A stretch of 64,000 nt of DNA from Ryuthela nishihirai (GCA_038380435.1 JAWZYU010000013.1:65552446-65616445); one strand, 5' to 3'. Shown: positions 11,307-23,465, counted from the stretch's first letter. Notes: a model not told the origin generated them from the sequence alone. Translations and numbers: made by a program.

Positions 11307-12760
11307 TTAAAAGTTAAACATGCGGGTGTCATACACCACAATCTTAGGATGCTTGAATTGGTTTAAAACGAATGGATCATAATCAATCATAGATTTAATT
11401 ATATCATAAGGATTATCTCCCACTACCATGAAAAAGGTCTGCGCGAGCTTCCGAATATGAGTGTATATGTGGTGAGTACTCAAATCGGTGTGAATGGTCT
11501 TGTTTTTCACAAACAAGGGAGCACTGACCACAGATCTGGGGATTTTATTCTGGAAGCTTTGAAACCTCCTGACAATGAGTTAGCAGTACTACCCCATACT
11601 GGTGAGGCATATGTTAGGACTGGCCGCAGAAGAGTCTTATAAAGAAATAATCTCTTTTCTGGAGGCAGTTTGGAGCTCCACCCTATCAGGGGTGCAAGTT
11701 TACATCTGATGATTTGAGACTTTCAGAGCACATGATCAATATGTGCATTCCAACAAAGTCGTCATGACAGGATGGAGATCTGGGAGATCTTGCATATAGA
11801 AGTTGAATAGAGCAGGGCCCAACAAGGAGCCTTTTGGGACCCCTGCATCTATGTTTCTCACAGTGGAAAGGCAATTGCCAATCCTAACACAAAACGTTCT
11901 TTCATTCAGGTATGACTATAAAATATTTGTCATATCCGAAGGGAAGTTGGCTTGAATCATTTTAAGATGAGGCCGTCGATCCAGATCTTATCAAAAGCTT
12001 GGACCACATCCAGAAAGGTGGATGCATCGGTCTCTGTCTTATTTAAGGATTTGTAAAGTGTTATCGTCAGCGTAAAGTACCGTCATGATAGGATCCTCAG
12101 ATCTGTGGTCAGTGCTCTCTTGTCACCCATTCACACTGATTTGAGTACTCACCACATATACATCCACATTCATGAGGAGTCTTGTGGGAACCCTGCATCT
12201 ATACACACGCATGCAACCCTTTCCACTACTTGTAGCAATTGGTGAACTGTAGATCGCTTCCGCCTAAAGCCAAACTGTTCACTGTTGTTCTGGAATTAGG
12301 CCATTCTGATCAGTATGCTCCATTAGGCGATTTAAGATAATTCTGTCAAAAACTTTACCTAAACAAGGGAGCAAACTTATCAGTCGATAACTCTGGGGAA
12401 AGGTTGGATTTTTTCCCCGGTTTATGTATCATTTTAATAACAGCCCTTTTCCAGATCGATGGGAATGTTTCAAAAGAACAGTTTGTTAAAAATAGAACAG
12501 ATGTACACAATGGCTCTTGGCGGAAGTTGTTTGATCATGGTGTTCGTGATTTCATCAACACCGGGAGCCTTTCTGGGTTTTAACACTTTATCTGCTTTGT
12601 TAACTTCAGTAGGAGTTGTAAAGCGAATATTAGAGATCGCCACCTGGGAGAAGTAATCGAGTGCATTTTCAACAATTTCAGAAGTTTCGTCGTCTGACAA
12701 TTCACCATTGTCCTGAAACTGATTTTCCAGGGTGACCGCAAAAGCTACCACCTTGTCCTC
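11307..12760 (-). pseudogene. LINE RT region with motifs out of order
   Basis: 12751-12470 gives the RT N-terminus (RKAPGVDEITNTMIKQLPPR). Downstream come KMIHKPGKKSN (about 12430) and FRRKRSTVHQLLQVVERVA (about 12270-12210), then a motif-B-like IDAGFPQ (about 12195), then YADD (about 12075), then motif A FLDVVQAFDKIW (about 12020-11985), then a second motif B GVPKGSLLGPALF (about 11850-11815). The canonical order is A, B, C. A stretch near 12095-12160 also repeats the C-terminal segment at 11460-11545. The element has been locally scrambled and cannot be active. Confidence 0.7.
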
Positions 12761-13274
12761 GTTCTTTTAAACAATACCATTCATTCCATGAATCGGAGGA
12801 TAATATGAAACTGGTTTCTTCAGGGCTTTGGCCATTCGCCAGATGGAATTGTCCTGTGTTGTTAGGGACACAGCTTTTTGTCCCAAGAGTCGAATCGATG
12901 CTTGCGGACAGAGTTTTTGAGCCCCCTGAGACGTTCCTGTGTCTCCGGCCTACGATATTTTTGAAAATCTCTTCTGACTTTATTTTTAAGAAAGATCATC
13001 TCAAGAATGTCATCAGGAAGCTTATTGGCATCAATTTGACTCTCCTTAACCTTAGTTACAAACAGGTATGCACTCCTGATATTATCATTAAATGTAAAAA
13101 TCTCCTTATCAATGAGAGTAGGAGTTTTGGCTTTAGCATGACCATTAACCTTCTCGTTGAAAAGGAATCTATATTTCTCCCATTTGGTGATCCTGTGAGA
13201 GATAATATTTTCAGTAATTTCATTACCAAGAATAATAATGGAGGGTTCGTGATCAGAGCTTAGCTCATGAATCA

Positions 13275-14366
13275 GATGAATATCATAGGATGGGCTAGAT
13301 AAGTGCTGTCCAACTTCTCTAAGACCGCGGGCCATTTTCCTTATGCCAATATTTCGCGGGCCAAAAAAAAAGAATAGGACAGGATAGGATAGGAAATTGA
13401 AAAGTCAGTTCACGAAAAATAATAATTAATAATACACCAATATAAATTTCCTAAACCATATCAAATATTTAATAAATTTAATGGGAGTATTGTGGCCGTA
13501 GTTGTCGAGCAATAAGAATAGAATGAGTAAGTTTAAATAATACAATAATAATTGCAAATAGAATGAGTAAGTTGAAGATTGCATATCAAGTAAAGTAATA
13601 TAAGTTGACAAAAAATTATAAGGTGGATTATAGATATTTATTTAAAATTTCAAGTGAAAACTTGGTTTTGCTCACCGGCCACAAAAATCCTTGTGCGGGC
13701 CGTATGCGACCCGCGGGCCTCTAGTTGGACAGCGCTGGACTAGAGTGTTCAAAAACAACAATATCAAAAACATCTGGTTTATGCATGGTATTGTGGGGGG
13801 GGGGGAAGTGGGCTCTTTAGGAGCGTCTATGATGAGATCTTTTCTTGACGCATAGTCAAAAGACGGCTTCTTTTGTTCCCCATATTAGAATTCCATGACT
13901 GGTGCTTGCAGTTAAGATCTCCGGCAAGCAGAGTCCTAGTTCTAGGAGTAAACAATTTGTCCAAATCATTGAGAAGGATTTCAGAATTTGGGGGCTTATA
14001 AGCCGCTATTAGTTTAATGTCCCCTAAATTCATCTGTTGAATGACCACAATAGTGGCTTCAATATTTCTTAAGTCAGGGGTAGGCAGGCAGTATTGAGGA
14101 ATGCATTTTTTGATAACGACAGCCATGCCTCCATCTCTTTTGTGTTCTCTATCATTCCGATAGATATTGCAATTCGGGAATTTGATACTGTCACTGGATC
14201 TGAGATGTATTTCACATAACAGTGCAGCATCAATTTTCTGAGAATACAAAAGGTTTTGGAACTCCAATAAGTCGCTTTTAAGACCATTGGAGTTCCAAGC
14301 AACAATACGAAAGTTACTCGAATAGGAGGAGGACTTATCCATCGAAGAGAGATGCAACAAAATCAA
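13275..14366 (-). pseudogene. LINE ORF2 endonuclease, split by a hAT MITE
   Basis: 14366-13827 reads MILLHLSSMDKSSS, AWNSNGL, LLCEIHLRSSD, AAYKPPN and AGDLNCKHQSWNS: an APE-type endonuclease with the catalytic Glu and the Asp-x-Asn pair present. A run of about 10 C near 13800 disrupts the frame. The MITE at 13301-13737 separates this from the last motif, SSDHEP (about 13256). In the family the enzyme nicks target DNA to prime reverse transcription. Confidence 0.78.
13301..13737. mobile_element. hAT-like MITE inside LINE ORF2
   Basis: Ends AAGTGCTGTCCAACT and, inverted, CAGCGCTGTCCAACT, then GCGGGCC-rich subterminal motifs. The flanking 8-mers GGCTAGAT / GACTAGAG match at 6 of 8. Non-coding, 437 bp. 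The LINE reading frame resumes on the other side, so the MITE arrived after the LINE. Confidence 0.75.
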
Positions 14367-14376
14367 AGGCGGATGC

Positions 14377-15848
14377 CTACTGAGATTCTCTCAGTCCAAT
14401 CTTTAGCCATCTTAAATTTAAGGCAAAATTTTTTGACACTGAATAAAATATTACTGAAATTAAATTTCCTGAAGAATTCCAGGATATCCTTAAGTTCCTT
14501 AGCAAAGTCAAACGATTCATCCTCATTAGCTTTGCTTTTCTTAGTTGGTACATTAACTGAGACCTTCCTTTGTCTGAAGGCTTAGTAACTGGTGGAATAG
14601 TGTTGAATTGTCCTGGAATCTCTTCAGGAAGTCTGGTAGCTTGTGCGGAACTTTTATTGTGTTGTACATACTTATTTTTACCCTTCTTGGGTTTTTCAAA
14701 AGGTATTCCCATATTGGGAAGTTCAGGGAAAGAGCTCACAGCCTCTGTAATTGGCCTTGTGCTCTTTCCCACAGTTAGCACAGGTAGGTGGGCCATCCTT
14801 GTGTATCCTGGCACACTTATTAGTAAGATGGATGCCAGCACATTTAACACATCTCGAGGTGTTGAAACAGTTACCCTGAGTGTGCCCATATGCTGGTATT
14901 TGTGGCATTGGGTTGCTCCTTTCCTCCTTTGAAAAGATTCTACAGTGATCTTTAAATGAAACAAGTCAGTCAGATTAAAGATCTGTTTGTTGGCATCTGT
15001 TTTTGCCGACTCAATAAGAAATATAGGTAGGGAGTCTTGTCCCTGTATTTCTTAAGCTGAGAAATTTTAAGTATCATGAAGCCCATTCCGGACAATTTTC
15101 TGAGTCAATTCTGATATCATCAGGAATGTTCTTGATGATCATCTTTAAGTTCTTTTCTGACTTCAACTGGTATGTATGAAAAGTAAACTTTTCTTTCTCA
15201 AAGAAATTTATAAAACTTCTATAGTCTTGGCTATATTTCGTGTGGACTCTAATGGTCCCACCAGATTTTTTTGCTGTAATTGCTTCGAAAGCCAATGTAA
15301 CCAGCTTCTTGTGAGTATTCAGCCAATTTTTAGGTTGCCTCAAAACTATTGGGGGTATTTTGTCCCTCTTAACTATAGTGTGAAGAGGGAAACTTTCTGT
15401 GTCTGTGAGGATGTTCCTACATCGTCACTATGTCATACTCTTCGTCTGAAGCACACTGGCTAGAGAGTAAAGAATACTTGTCATGACTAGTGATTAAAGG
15501 TTCATTTGTATTTAATGGCCTTTTGCATCGCTTTTTAACAGGTGTGAAACCTTGATCACTGTCTTCTGACTTGCTTTTCTCTTTATCTTCAATAGGTGAA
15601 GATTCCATAATGTCAACATTGGTGGCAGCAATGAGCTGCATAGTAGCCTTACTGCTACAATCCTCAGAGCAGTTGTGTTCTTCAACTGCTCTTTCCAAAT
15701 AATAGCGCTGAAGAATGGCCTGGTTCACTTCTTCCGCTTTCTCTGAACTCATATCATTAATGATATTAAGTGGAGGAAACAACTCAATCTTCTTATTGAG
15801 TGCTTTAAAATTTTTACTTTGCTGATCAAGCAGTTGACAGCTCTGCAT
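14377..15848 (-). pseudogene. LINE ORF1 (gag-like, zinc knuckles), frameshifted
   Basis: 15848-15417 gives an acidic/basic N-terminal part (starts MQSCQLLDQQSKNF). 15343-15074 gives a nucleic-acid-binding fold typical of Jockey ORF1 (LRQPKNWLNTHKKL, EKFTFHTYQLKSEKNLKMII, IPDDIRI). 14908-14723 carries cysteine knuckles (CVKCAGIHLTNKC and CANCGKEHKANYRGC). The C-terminal part ends at 14377. In the family this protein binds the LINE RNA. Several frame changes separate the parts, so this copy is dead. Confidence 0.75.
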
Positions 15849-16377
15849 AATTTTCCCAGAATCAGAGCTCTCTATTTACGGATTGCGAAAAATAGTTTCG
15901 GTTGTCTCTGAGCGGACCGGAATGGCGGTAACCTGCAACCGTTGCAGTGTTCGAATTTTCGAATTCTGCAGTCTCTGTGCGATCCGATTCGGATTTTTCG
16001 AATTGCAGTACCTCTGAGGGGTCCGATGTATTTTTGAAATTTTAGCGGCAGCTGATATTTTGAAATTGTATGAGATTTTGACACACCAAAATTCCGAATA
16101 CTATTTATTTATGTAAGAAATTTAGATTCTTGCAAAAACTTTTACAAGTTATATTCAATAACAATTTATATCACTTGTTAGAACAGGTTAAAGGTATATC
16201 AAAAACGGTTGCAATGCAGCTTGCAGTTCAAAACACAGTAAAATACAAACAAGTATTTACTGAGAGTAACGATTAGCGAATTTATCCATTGACTTGAAGA
16301 TAAATATAGAAATAAATGTAGCAGCAATGTGCACTAAATAATACAATGTAATACATACAAAATCCTCATGCAGCCAT

Positions 16378-19245
16378 GGGCTACGGAGGTCCAACCAGAC
16401 TGTGAAATTTTGCTCTCCAGACGTGTCTCTTCTGAGCTACAGCTGCTGCATTTGGCCACTCTAGGCCAATTCTAGCAAAGTCCTGTTTGACATTGTCTGC
16501 CCATCTCATCCTAGGTCTCCCCTTTTTTCTCAAACCCTTAGGCATACTGTTCATAATCCTGTTTGCCAATCTGCAGCTGTGCATACGGGCAACATGGCCA
16601 AAGCAATGCAGTCTCTTTCCGCACAATATGCCACTCAAAAGAGGTTGATGACTCCTTCTTCTAACCTCATCATTACTTACAAAGTCAAACCACCTAATGC
16701 CCAAGATACTGCGTAAGCACCTACAATCAAAGGCATCAAGTTTCTTGTTATCCTGCTTACAAAGGTCCATGTTATACTACCATAACTAACTTTAGAAAGA
16801 ACCAAACTATTATACAGCATAATTTTAGTCATTAGGTGTATACGCCTATTTTTCTTCACTCTCCATAGAATCTTAAAAGTCCCAGCGGCAATCCCTATTT
16901 TTCTATTTATCTCATGCCGCCCATCACCAGTATCTGTTATACAGTTCCCAAGATAATTAAACTGAGACACTTAATCAAGAGTACAGCCATTCAAAGCAAC
17001 TGAAGCACCATCTGCCTGACCAATTATCATTATTTTAGTTTTTTCTCTGTTTATCACCAGACCTACTCTATTACCAATCTCATCAACTGCCCTAATGAAC
17101 GAATTCATCTCATCAACATCATTAGCCAACAAGGCCAAATGATCTGAAAAATCTAAATCAGAAATTTTGAAATCTCTAGACCGTTTAAGGCCAAAATCTT
17201 TCCGTTCCAAATAATTTCGCATTACATAATCAATAACCAAATTAAAGAAAAAAGAAAACAAAATGCACTCTTGTCTAACTCCGCTAGTTATGATAAACCA
17301 ATCGCTGCAAGACGTACCAACTCTCACACACTACTCAGTGTTATTATAGAGAGCTTTCATTACACTAACTATCAGATATTCCATATGATCTAACAATCAA
17401 CCACAAATTATGTCGATCAACAGAATCAAAAGCCTTTTTGAAATCTATGAAGCTAGTAACCACAGGTTTCTGAAACTCTAAACGTTTTTCAAGAATCTGC
17501 CTAAGTGGAAATATTTGATCAATACATTATAATAAGTGGAAATATTTGACCCTAACACTTCTTAATCCACACTGTTCATCATGAAGTTGTCCATCAACCA
17601 AATTCTTAATTCTATTAAGTATAATCATGCAAAGAACTTTACCTGGAACAGAAAGTAAACTAATTCCCCTAAAATTATCAAAAGAACTGTGATCACCTTT
17701 TTTAAAAAATTGGGGCAATGATAGCTCTAGTAAAATTCTTAGGAACACCTTTATCATAAAAAATATTCAAAATTTTAGTCAGCCATGTGACAACAAAAGT
17801 GTTCCCAGCTCTAAGCATGTCAGTGGTGATTTCGTCCAATACTGGGGATTTATGCAGTTTCAAATTAGAATTAGCCAGTGCAACATCGGAATGTGATATA
17901 GGGCCATCATAAAAGCCAGTAATGCATCTATCCTCATTACAAACAATGGGAGTAGAAATAATCACATTATTTAGAAAATCTCTGAAATGCTCAGCCACCT
18001 AGCCATCACAGAATCCTCACCTTCAACCACCTTGCTATATTTATCCCTCAATCTCTGTGTAACTGTTCGTTTCTTCCCACATAAAACATTAACAATCTGG
18101 TTAATGTCTGTCTAATGGTGCTGTCTAACTGCTTTCTCTGCTTTGTCAGCCAAGCTATCAAACCAAAGATTCTAATCAGCTATTAACTGATCTTTTACAT
18201 GTTCATTAAACTCGTTGTAATACCTTCTGTTAGGACTAGTAGGGTGTTGATTCATATTAATCCTGTATCTTCTTTCAGAAATAAGTTTCATAGCCTTATC
18301 ACTCAAATAATTTTGTTTCCTCTGTTCCCTTTTACCCAAAAGAGTAGTGTTGGTTTCAAGAAAAGCCTATTTAAACTGATTCCATTCTTTCTCAATTTCA
18401 GCAGTAAGCAAACCATGATTGTCATAACAACTAAGTAGCCTATAATGGTATGCTTTGGCTGTATCTGGATCTTTCAGACATTCAGACTTAAAGCTAATTT
18501 TCTTAACCTTAGAACATTTCTTAATCTTCAGCTGCAAGACACTTTATACCAGGTAACATTTAGACCCAATTTTGGCTCCCCTGTATGATCTGGTACTCCT
18601 AACTGAACTAGCCCATTTGCTGTTAATTAAAATGTAATCTGTCATATTCCTGTGCAACCCATTAGGTGAAACCCATATTTATTTATAAATGTTCTGGTGT
18701 TTGTTATTCACAAACCATTAAGTTTACTTAGCTGTACTTTAGCTTTGGAACTAGCAATACCAAAGGGACCTAAAACTACTGCCCACAGATTAGAGTCAGT
18801 ACCAACTTTAGCACTGAAGTCATCTAGCACAATAGAAATATCTCCATTCATCACAGAATTCTAAATATCCTGAAGCTGGTGGTAAAACATATCCTCATTC
18901 TCATCAGAATCCTCTGTGGGGGCGTAACAACAGATGACATTCAAGTCTTTAATTTTTGTTTTAAATTTTGCTCTAAGAAATCTTTCATTAATGCAGTCAT
19001 ATCCTAGAAGAGTATCACTGGTGTGTGTGCTGGGAAGCAAACCTACACCTTGGAGATGCTTTCCATACTCCCTCCATGAATAGAAAAATTTAAAGTTACT
19101 TTTAAATAGCTCACCTTTACTTGTCCATCTGGTTTCTTGCAAGTCTAGAATATCTAGGTTATAGCACTGGAATTCCTGCATGAGGACATCGAGAGAATAG
19201 TCTCTATGTAATGTCTCACGTTCCATATACCTGCAAAGAGAAAAT
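16378..19245 (-). pseudogene. RTE/BovB-like LINE, minus strand, decayed
   Basis: Sister of the copy at 33050-35960. 19226-18861 is the endonuclease start (LHRDYSLDVLMQEF, LQETRW, CYAPTEDSDE). 17998-17702 and 17757-17527 are RT N-terminal parts (KLHKSPVLDEI, FDNFRGISLLSVPGKVL). Motif A FIDFKKAFDSVD is near 17430. 17327-16971 holds the palm, but motif C reads FSDHLALLA instead of YADDLALLA, losing a catalytic Asp. 16970-16381 is the C-terminal domain (RCLRSILGIRWFDF, GRPRMRWADNVKQD) ending VGPP. The 3' end matches the sister copy up to CCATGGCTGC, but without a long GAT tail. Confidence 0.82.
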
Positions 19246-19310
19246 GATTAGTAGGGTTTTTAAAGAAACTAGGTTTATTGAGTAGCTAGCCCCGATCTCA
19301 GGCTAGACCT

Positions 19311-19493
19311 AACCCCTCAAGCAGCTGCTTGCCACAGAGATCTGACAGGAGTCTGTCAGTTTAATACGCCATAGTAGAAGGTCTGAGAGGATGGCGGGAC
19401 CTCAGCAGAAAAACATTACTACATCCATGCCTTAAATCCGGGGCTCGAACCCAGGTCCTTAGCCCAGCATGCTAACCACTCGGCCACGAGACG
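19311..19493 (-). mobile_element. SINE-B copy
   Basis: Inverted copy with the CAAGCAGCTGCTTG palindrome, the GACAGG body and a tRNA-like head (ACTCGGCCACGAG). Lies just 5' of the RTE-like LINE on that strand. Confidence 0.85.
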
Positions 19494-19645
19494 GCTGAAA
19501 CTGCTAACCTTTATCCATTTGAAATAATTAAACTTTATTTTGTTAACCACTAAAGTCGAGGATTTAAAAACGAACTTTTTTCTTTGCTGTTATTGAGAAA
19601 CGTTTAATTTTTAATGTAAATTGCAAACAATAAAAATAATTGTAT

Positions 19646-19745
19646 AGCTCCTCGAGCAGCTGCTTGCAAGCCATAGCGGAATGCCTGTGAGGACGGCGAG
19701 ACCTCAGCAGAGAAACAACACAAACATCCATGTCTTACCCGGGGC
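19646..19745 (-). mobile_element. SINE-B fragment
   Basis: Only the body and 3' part remain (GAGCAGCTGCTTGC, GACCTCAGCAGAGAAAC); the tRNA head is missing. Confidence 0.7.
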
Positions 19746-19764
19746 AACTTCTCCATCTCCTCTT

Positions 19765-20375
19765 CTCTAACACACTTGATTAATAAACTAGTGAGCATTA
19801 TTATTCGCATTTTTAAGGTTTTCCGTTGATTTAAATTTGCATAATTAGGAGCTCCTAAAGTTTAAAAACAAATCTCTGGGCAACGTAGCATTCCGTATTA
19901 GTGTTATCCGCAGAGATTATATGAAATATAATTAACATATCCTTTCATACCTAAAGGTTGGGTTGGCTCTAACACACTTGATTAATAAACTAGTAAAATA
20001 TTGTTATTCGCATTTTTAAGGTCTTCCGTTAATTTAAATTTGCATAATTAAAAAAATACCCCCTCAAGCAGCTGCTTGCCACAGAGGTCTGACAGGAGCC
20101 TGTCAGTTTATATGCCATAGTACAAGAACTGAGAGGATGGCAGGACCTCAGCAGAAAAACGACACATACATCCATGCCTACCCGGGGCTCGAACCCAGGT
20201 CCCTAAGATCAGAGGCCAAGCGCGATAACCACTCGACCATGGACGACTTGCTTAATTAGGAGCTCCTAAAGTTTAAAAAAAATCTCTGGGCAACGTAGCA
20301 TTCCGTATTAGTGTTATCCGCAAAGATTATATGAAATATAATTAATATATCCTTTTATACCTAAAGGTTGGGTTG
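19765..20375. repeat. 202-bp tandem duplication, second copy with SINE
   Basis: Unit 1 at 19765-19966 and unit 2 at 19967-20375 both begin CTCTAACACACTTGATT and end CCTAAAGGTTGGGTTG. Unit 2 is longer only because a SINE-B (20051-20252) plus a 6-bp TSD is inserted. Removing those leaves about 201 bp. Confidence 0.9.
20051..20252 (-). mobile_element. SINE-B with 6-bp TSD and preserved empty site
   Basis: TAATTA flanks the insertion (20045-20050 and 20253-20258). The neighbouring duplicate unit holds the unoccupied site with a single TAATTA (19842-19847), which defines both SINE ends exactly. 202 bp; head on the right. Confidence 0.93.
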
Positions 20376-20699
20376 TTTTACCTCTGAGCGGCACTTTTTT
20401 GCACACCATGGGCTAAATGGTCAGGTCACAGTGACACCGAAGTTTGGGGGAGGGGACCCACTGGAACAGCTGTTGTGAGACAGATGGTAGCCTCCCGTCA
20501 AGGCCATCCAGTGTGTTTAACGTGCACAGGGTATGACACCGCCGCACACGGAGCCACGGCTTAACGTCCCATCCGACGGACGGCTGCCTTTTCAAGCCCA
20601 TTGATGTGGGCAGTGCGGGGGGGGGGTTGCGGAGATAAATCTCAAAGCTGACCCAGCTGGGACTCGAACCTGGGAACTGTAGATTGCGAGGCTGGCGCA
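20366..20699 (-). mobile_element. SINE-A copy lacking its A-box end
   Basis: Inverted SINE-A from tail (GGTTGGGTTG) to B box (GGGACTCGAACC), ending at GCGAGGCTGGCGCA. The first bases of the tRNA head are replaced by the minisatellite. Confidence 0.85.
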
Positions 20700-20704
20700 T
20701 GGTT

Positions 20705-21745
20705 AATGTCTGTGGGGCAGTTGGCAAAATTCGGAGTGACTTCGCAAAATCGTGGGGAGTTGGCAAAATTCGGAGTGACTTCGCAAAATCGTGGGGAGTT
20801 GGCAAAATTCGGAGTGACCTGGCAATATCGTGGGGGAGTTGGCAAAATTCTGGTGAGATATAAAAATTGGGATTTTTTTTTCTGCAAAATTATGGCGAGT
20901 TGGAAAAATCTAGGAGAGTTGGCAAATCTTGGGGAGTTGGCAAAATCTAGGAGAGTTGACAAATCTTGGGGAGTTGGCAAAATTCTGAGTGAATTTGCAA
21001 AAATCAGGTGAGATGAGAAAATTGGGATTTTTTCTGTAAAATTGTGGCGTGTTGGCAAAATCGAGGCAACTTCGCAATATCTAGGAGAGTTGGAAAATCT
21101 TGAGGGAGTTGGCAAAATCTAGGAGAGTTGGCAAATCTTGGGGAGTTGGCAAAATCTAGGAGAGTTGGCAAATCTTGGGGAGTTGGCAAAATTCTGAGTG
21201 AATTTGCAAAAATCAGGTGAGATGTGAAAATTGGGATTTTTTCTGTAAAATTGTGGCGAGTTGACGAGATCGAGAAAACTTGGCAAAATCTAGGGTAGTT
21301 GGCAAAATTCAAATCGACTTGATAAAATACGGGCGAGATGTGAAAATTGGGATTGTTTTATGAAATTAAGGAGAGTTGACAAAATAAAGAAAACTTGGCA
21401 AAATTTTAGGGAGTTTGAAAAATTTGAAGTGACTTGGCCAATTTAGGAAAGATGTAAAGATTGGGATTGGTTTTGTGTAATTAAGGAAAGTTGGCCAAAT
21501 CAAGGGGAGTTGGAAATATTCACACTAAATTGCTACAATTCAAGCGAGACGTAGATTTTGGGATTATTTCTGTGAAAATAGTTGGCAGAATTTGAAGTTA
21601 CATGACAAAATGAAGGAGATTCGTGAAAATTCCCTACCCCTCCACCCCCACGGAGCGAAAATCTAGGTACGAACCTGGCAGAGACATTATTTTGTCAGTT
21701 GGCAAAATCTCATTTTCGAGTTGGAAAATTTTCGATTTCCCTTCC
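20705..21745. repeat. Minisatellite with higher-order structure
   Basis: A basic unit of about 18-20 bp (GAGTTGGCAAAATCTAGG and variants) is repeated dozens of times. Blocks are punctuated by a longer segment (GATGTGAAAATTGGGATTTT then a CTGTAAAATTGTGGCG-type sequence) near 20850, 21005, 21215, 21335, 21455 and 21550, giving a larger period of about 100-210 bp. Open frames on both strands are repeat translations (FANSPRF, GELAKFG). No gene. Confidence 0.88.
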
Positions 21746-22231
21746 CCCCCCCCGCTAAGCCCCAGGTTAGATGGTTTTATCTATGAGGTTTATTATTAAG
21801 TCAATTATTAATCAGAAATTAATCGACTATCATCAACCCTGCAAATTAATAAAAGCCATTTATAAGGTGAAAAAAAAACATTAGAAAAAGCCTTTTCCAA
21901 GTTTAAATTTCGGCTCAAGGATTGAAGTGTGTCATAAATATTTTGTATAATTTTAGACGCGCAGTTTTTAAAAATATTCAAGGTCCAACTTTATTTCAAT
22001 AAAGTAAAAGCAAATAGATATAATTAAAGACTCTTCTTCTTTTTTTCGTTTGGATTTTTATTACCTTAATGGTTGTACTAAAATTTTCAAAATGGCCCAA
22101 ACAACAAACCTCTAAGCTGATTAGTAATTGAGATATAAGTATCTTAATTTTGGTTGAACATCAAATATTTACGACTTTTCCAAGAACTAGGAATCCACTT
22201 GACACAGTGAAATACCTTTTTATACCTTATA
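21746..22231. other. AT-rich, nothing recognised
   Basis: No coding frame or repeat family recognised. Confidence 0.5.
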
Positions 22232-22441
22232 CTAGGGGTTTTCAACGTGGAGTGTGCGGTAAAATGTTTTGGGATACGCCGTGAGAGCTCAAAAGTCTCT
22301 AGATGCATGTTAATTATATTTGTTTTATTTTATTCCCATTGTTATACTATAACTATAGTTTTATCTATCTATATAATGAGTACGCCATTTAGATATACAT
22401 TTCCAGGGGGTACGTGAAGCATAAAAAGTTGAGAACCACTG
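22232..22441. mobile_element. Short hAT-like MITE
   Basis: The right end reads, inverted, CAGTGGTTCTCAAC. The left end CTAGGGGTTTTCAAC is a degraded match. The flanks do not give a clean 8-bp duplication. 210 bp, non-coding. Confidence 0.55.
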
Positions 22442-23347
22442 ACTTATTCACATAAACTTTGATGACTAACTACAAAACTTAGTTACAGGCAAATCGAATC
22501 GCGCAAGGTTGTGAGATCTTTAAATTCACCTCTAAATACCCGATATCGTTTTAAAAAATTATATAAAATGTTAATCTCAATTTTTCAGTTTCTCTCTATC
22601 TTCGCATTATTTTAACATAGAAGTAGCAAACACAGTATCTTAAGTTGAGCAGAGATTGTTCTTTTTAAACGGAAGTTCGTGTTTCAGGCATTATTCAGGA
22701 ATGAATCTGCTCGTTAACGTGCCGCCATCTGTTGGTTGGATCTGTAGACCGTGTATTTCTGGAAAAATTAAATATTTTTTCAGATATCAATTTTTTAAAA
22801 ATTTCAAGGATTATTTTATTTATGTTCTATTAATATTATGTGTTCATTAACTCTTACACGCTGCCCTCCACTTTTGATAATTTAGTAAATGGAACAAAGT
22901 TAAAAAAAAGGATTAAACCTACAATCTCAAAAGCATTTTTCAGGAAATTTACTAAAAGCCAGAAAAGCGACAGAGAAAATACATATTAGAACGGTTTTCC
23001 GGTTCATTTCGGTTTGCTCGTGTACCCTCTTGCCTTTTTTTTCTACATCCGGGCCTAGTTAAAACCATTTAACAAATATATATATTTTAGAAGCATGTTT
23101 AACGATTATTTTAATATTATACAATTTCAGATTTTATAAAACAGGATTATTTATTGTTGAATTTGTATTCATGGGAACAAGCTTCTTAGCTTCGTGAGAC
23201 TTAATTTTGCACTAAAAAAAGTTATGCAAAATAATTAAAGGCAAATTATGATTTAAATATTCCAACTTCCATACCATAATGAATGGACATTACAGAAAAA
23301 TTGATTCAATAGATTTATGATCTTTATTTTTAGTCATATTTGCATGT
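22442..23347. other. AT-rich, nothing recognised
   Basis: A 64-codon open frame at 22656-22850 has no recognisable motif and no splice support. Confidence 0.45.
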
Positions 23348-23465
23348 TTGTGTTGTTTTTCTACTGAGGTCTCGTATTCCTTTTCTAATATGGCTTATAA
23401 GCTGTCAGACTCCTGTCAGACTTCAGTGCCAAGCAGTCGCTTCAGGGGATATTTATTTTTATTTT
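23348..23465 (+). mobile_element. SINE-B body fragment
   Basis: Contains TTTTTCTACTGAGG, the CAGACTCCTGTCAGA stretch and a (TATTT) end, without the tRNA head. Confidence 0.7.

Larger units (their letters stand above)
11060..16090 (-). mobile_element. Jockey-type LINE, ORF1 + ORF2, rearranged
   Basis: Read on the minus strand: a 5' region with three imperfect copies of a CTCTGNGCGNNCCG-type motif (15890-16030), ORF1 (15848-14377), ORF2 endonuclease (14366-13275), an RT N-terminus (12751-12470), scattered RT motifs (12250-11700) and a C-terminal tail to about 11313. A hAT MITE splits the endonuclease. Many frameshifts. Components are listed separately. Confidence 0.8.

Noticed and set aside
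20705..21745. Protein-coding genes with repeat motifs on both strands
   Set aside because: Every frame simply translates the minisatellite; peptides such as FANSPRF repeat exactly with the DNA unit.
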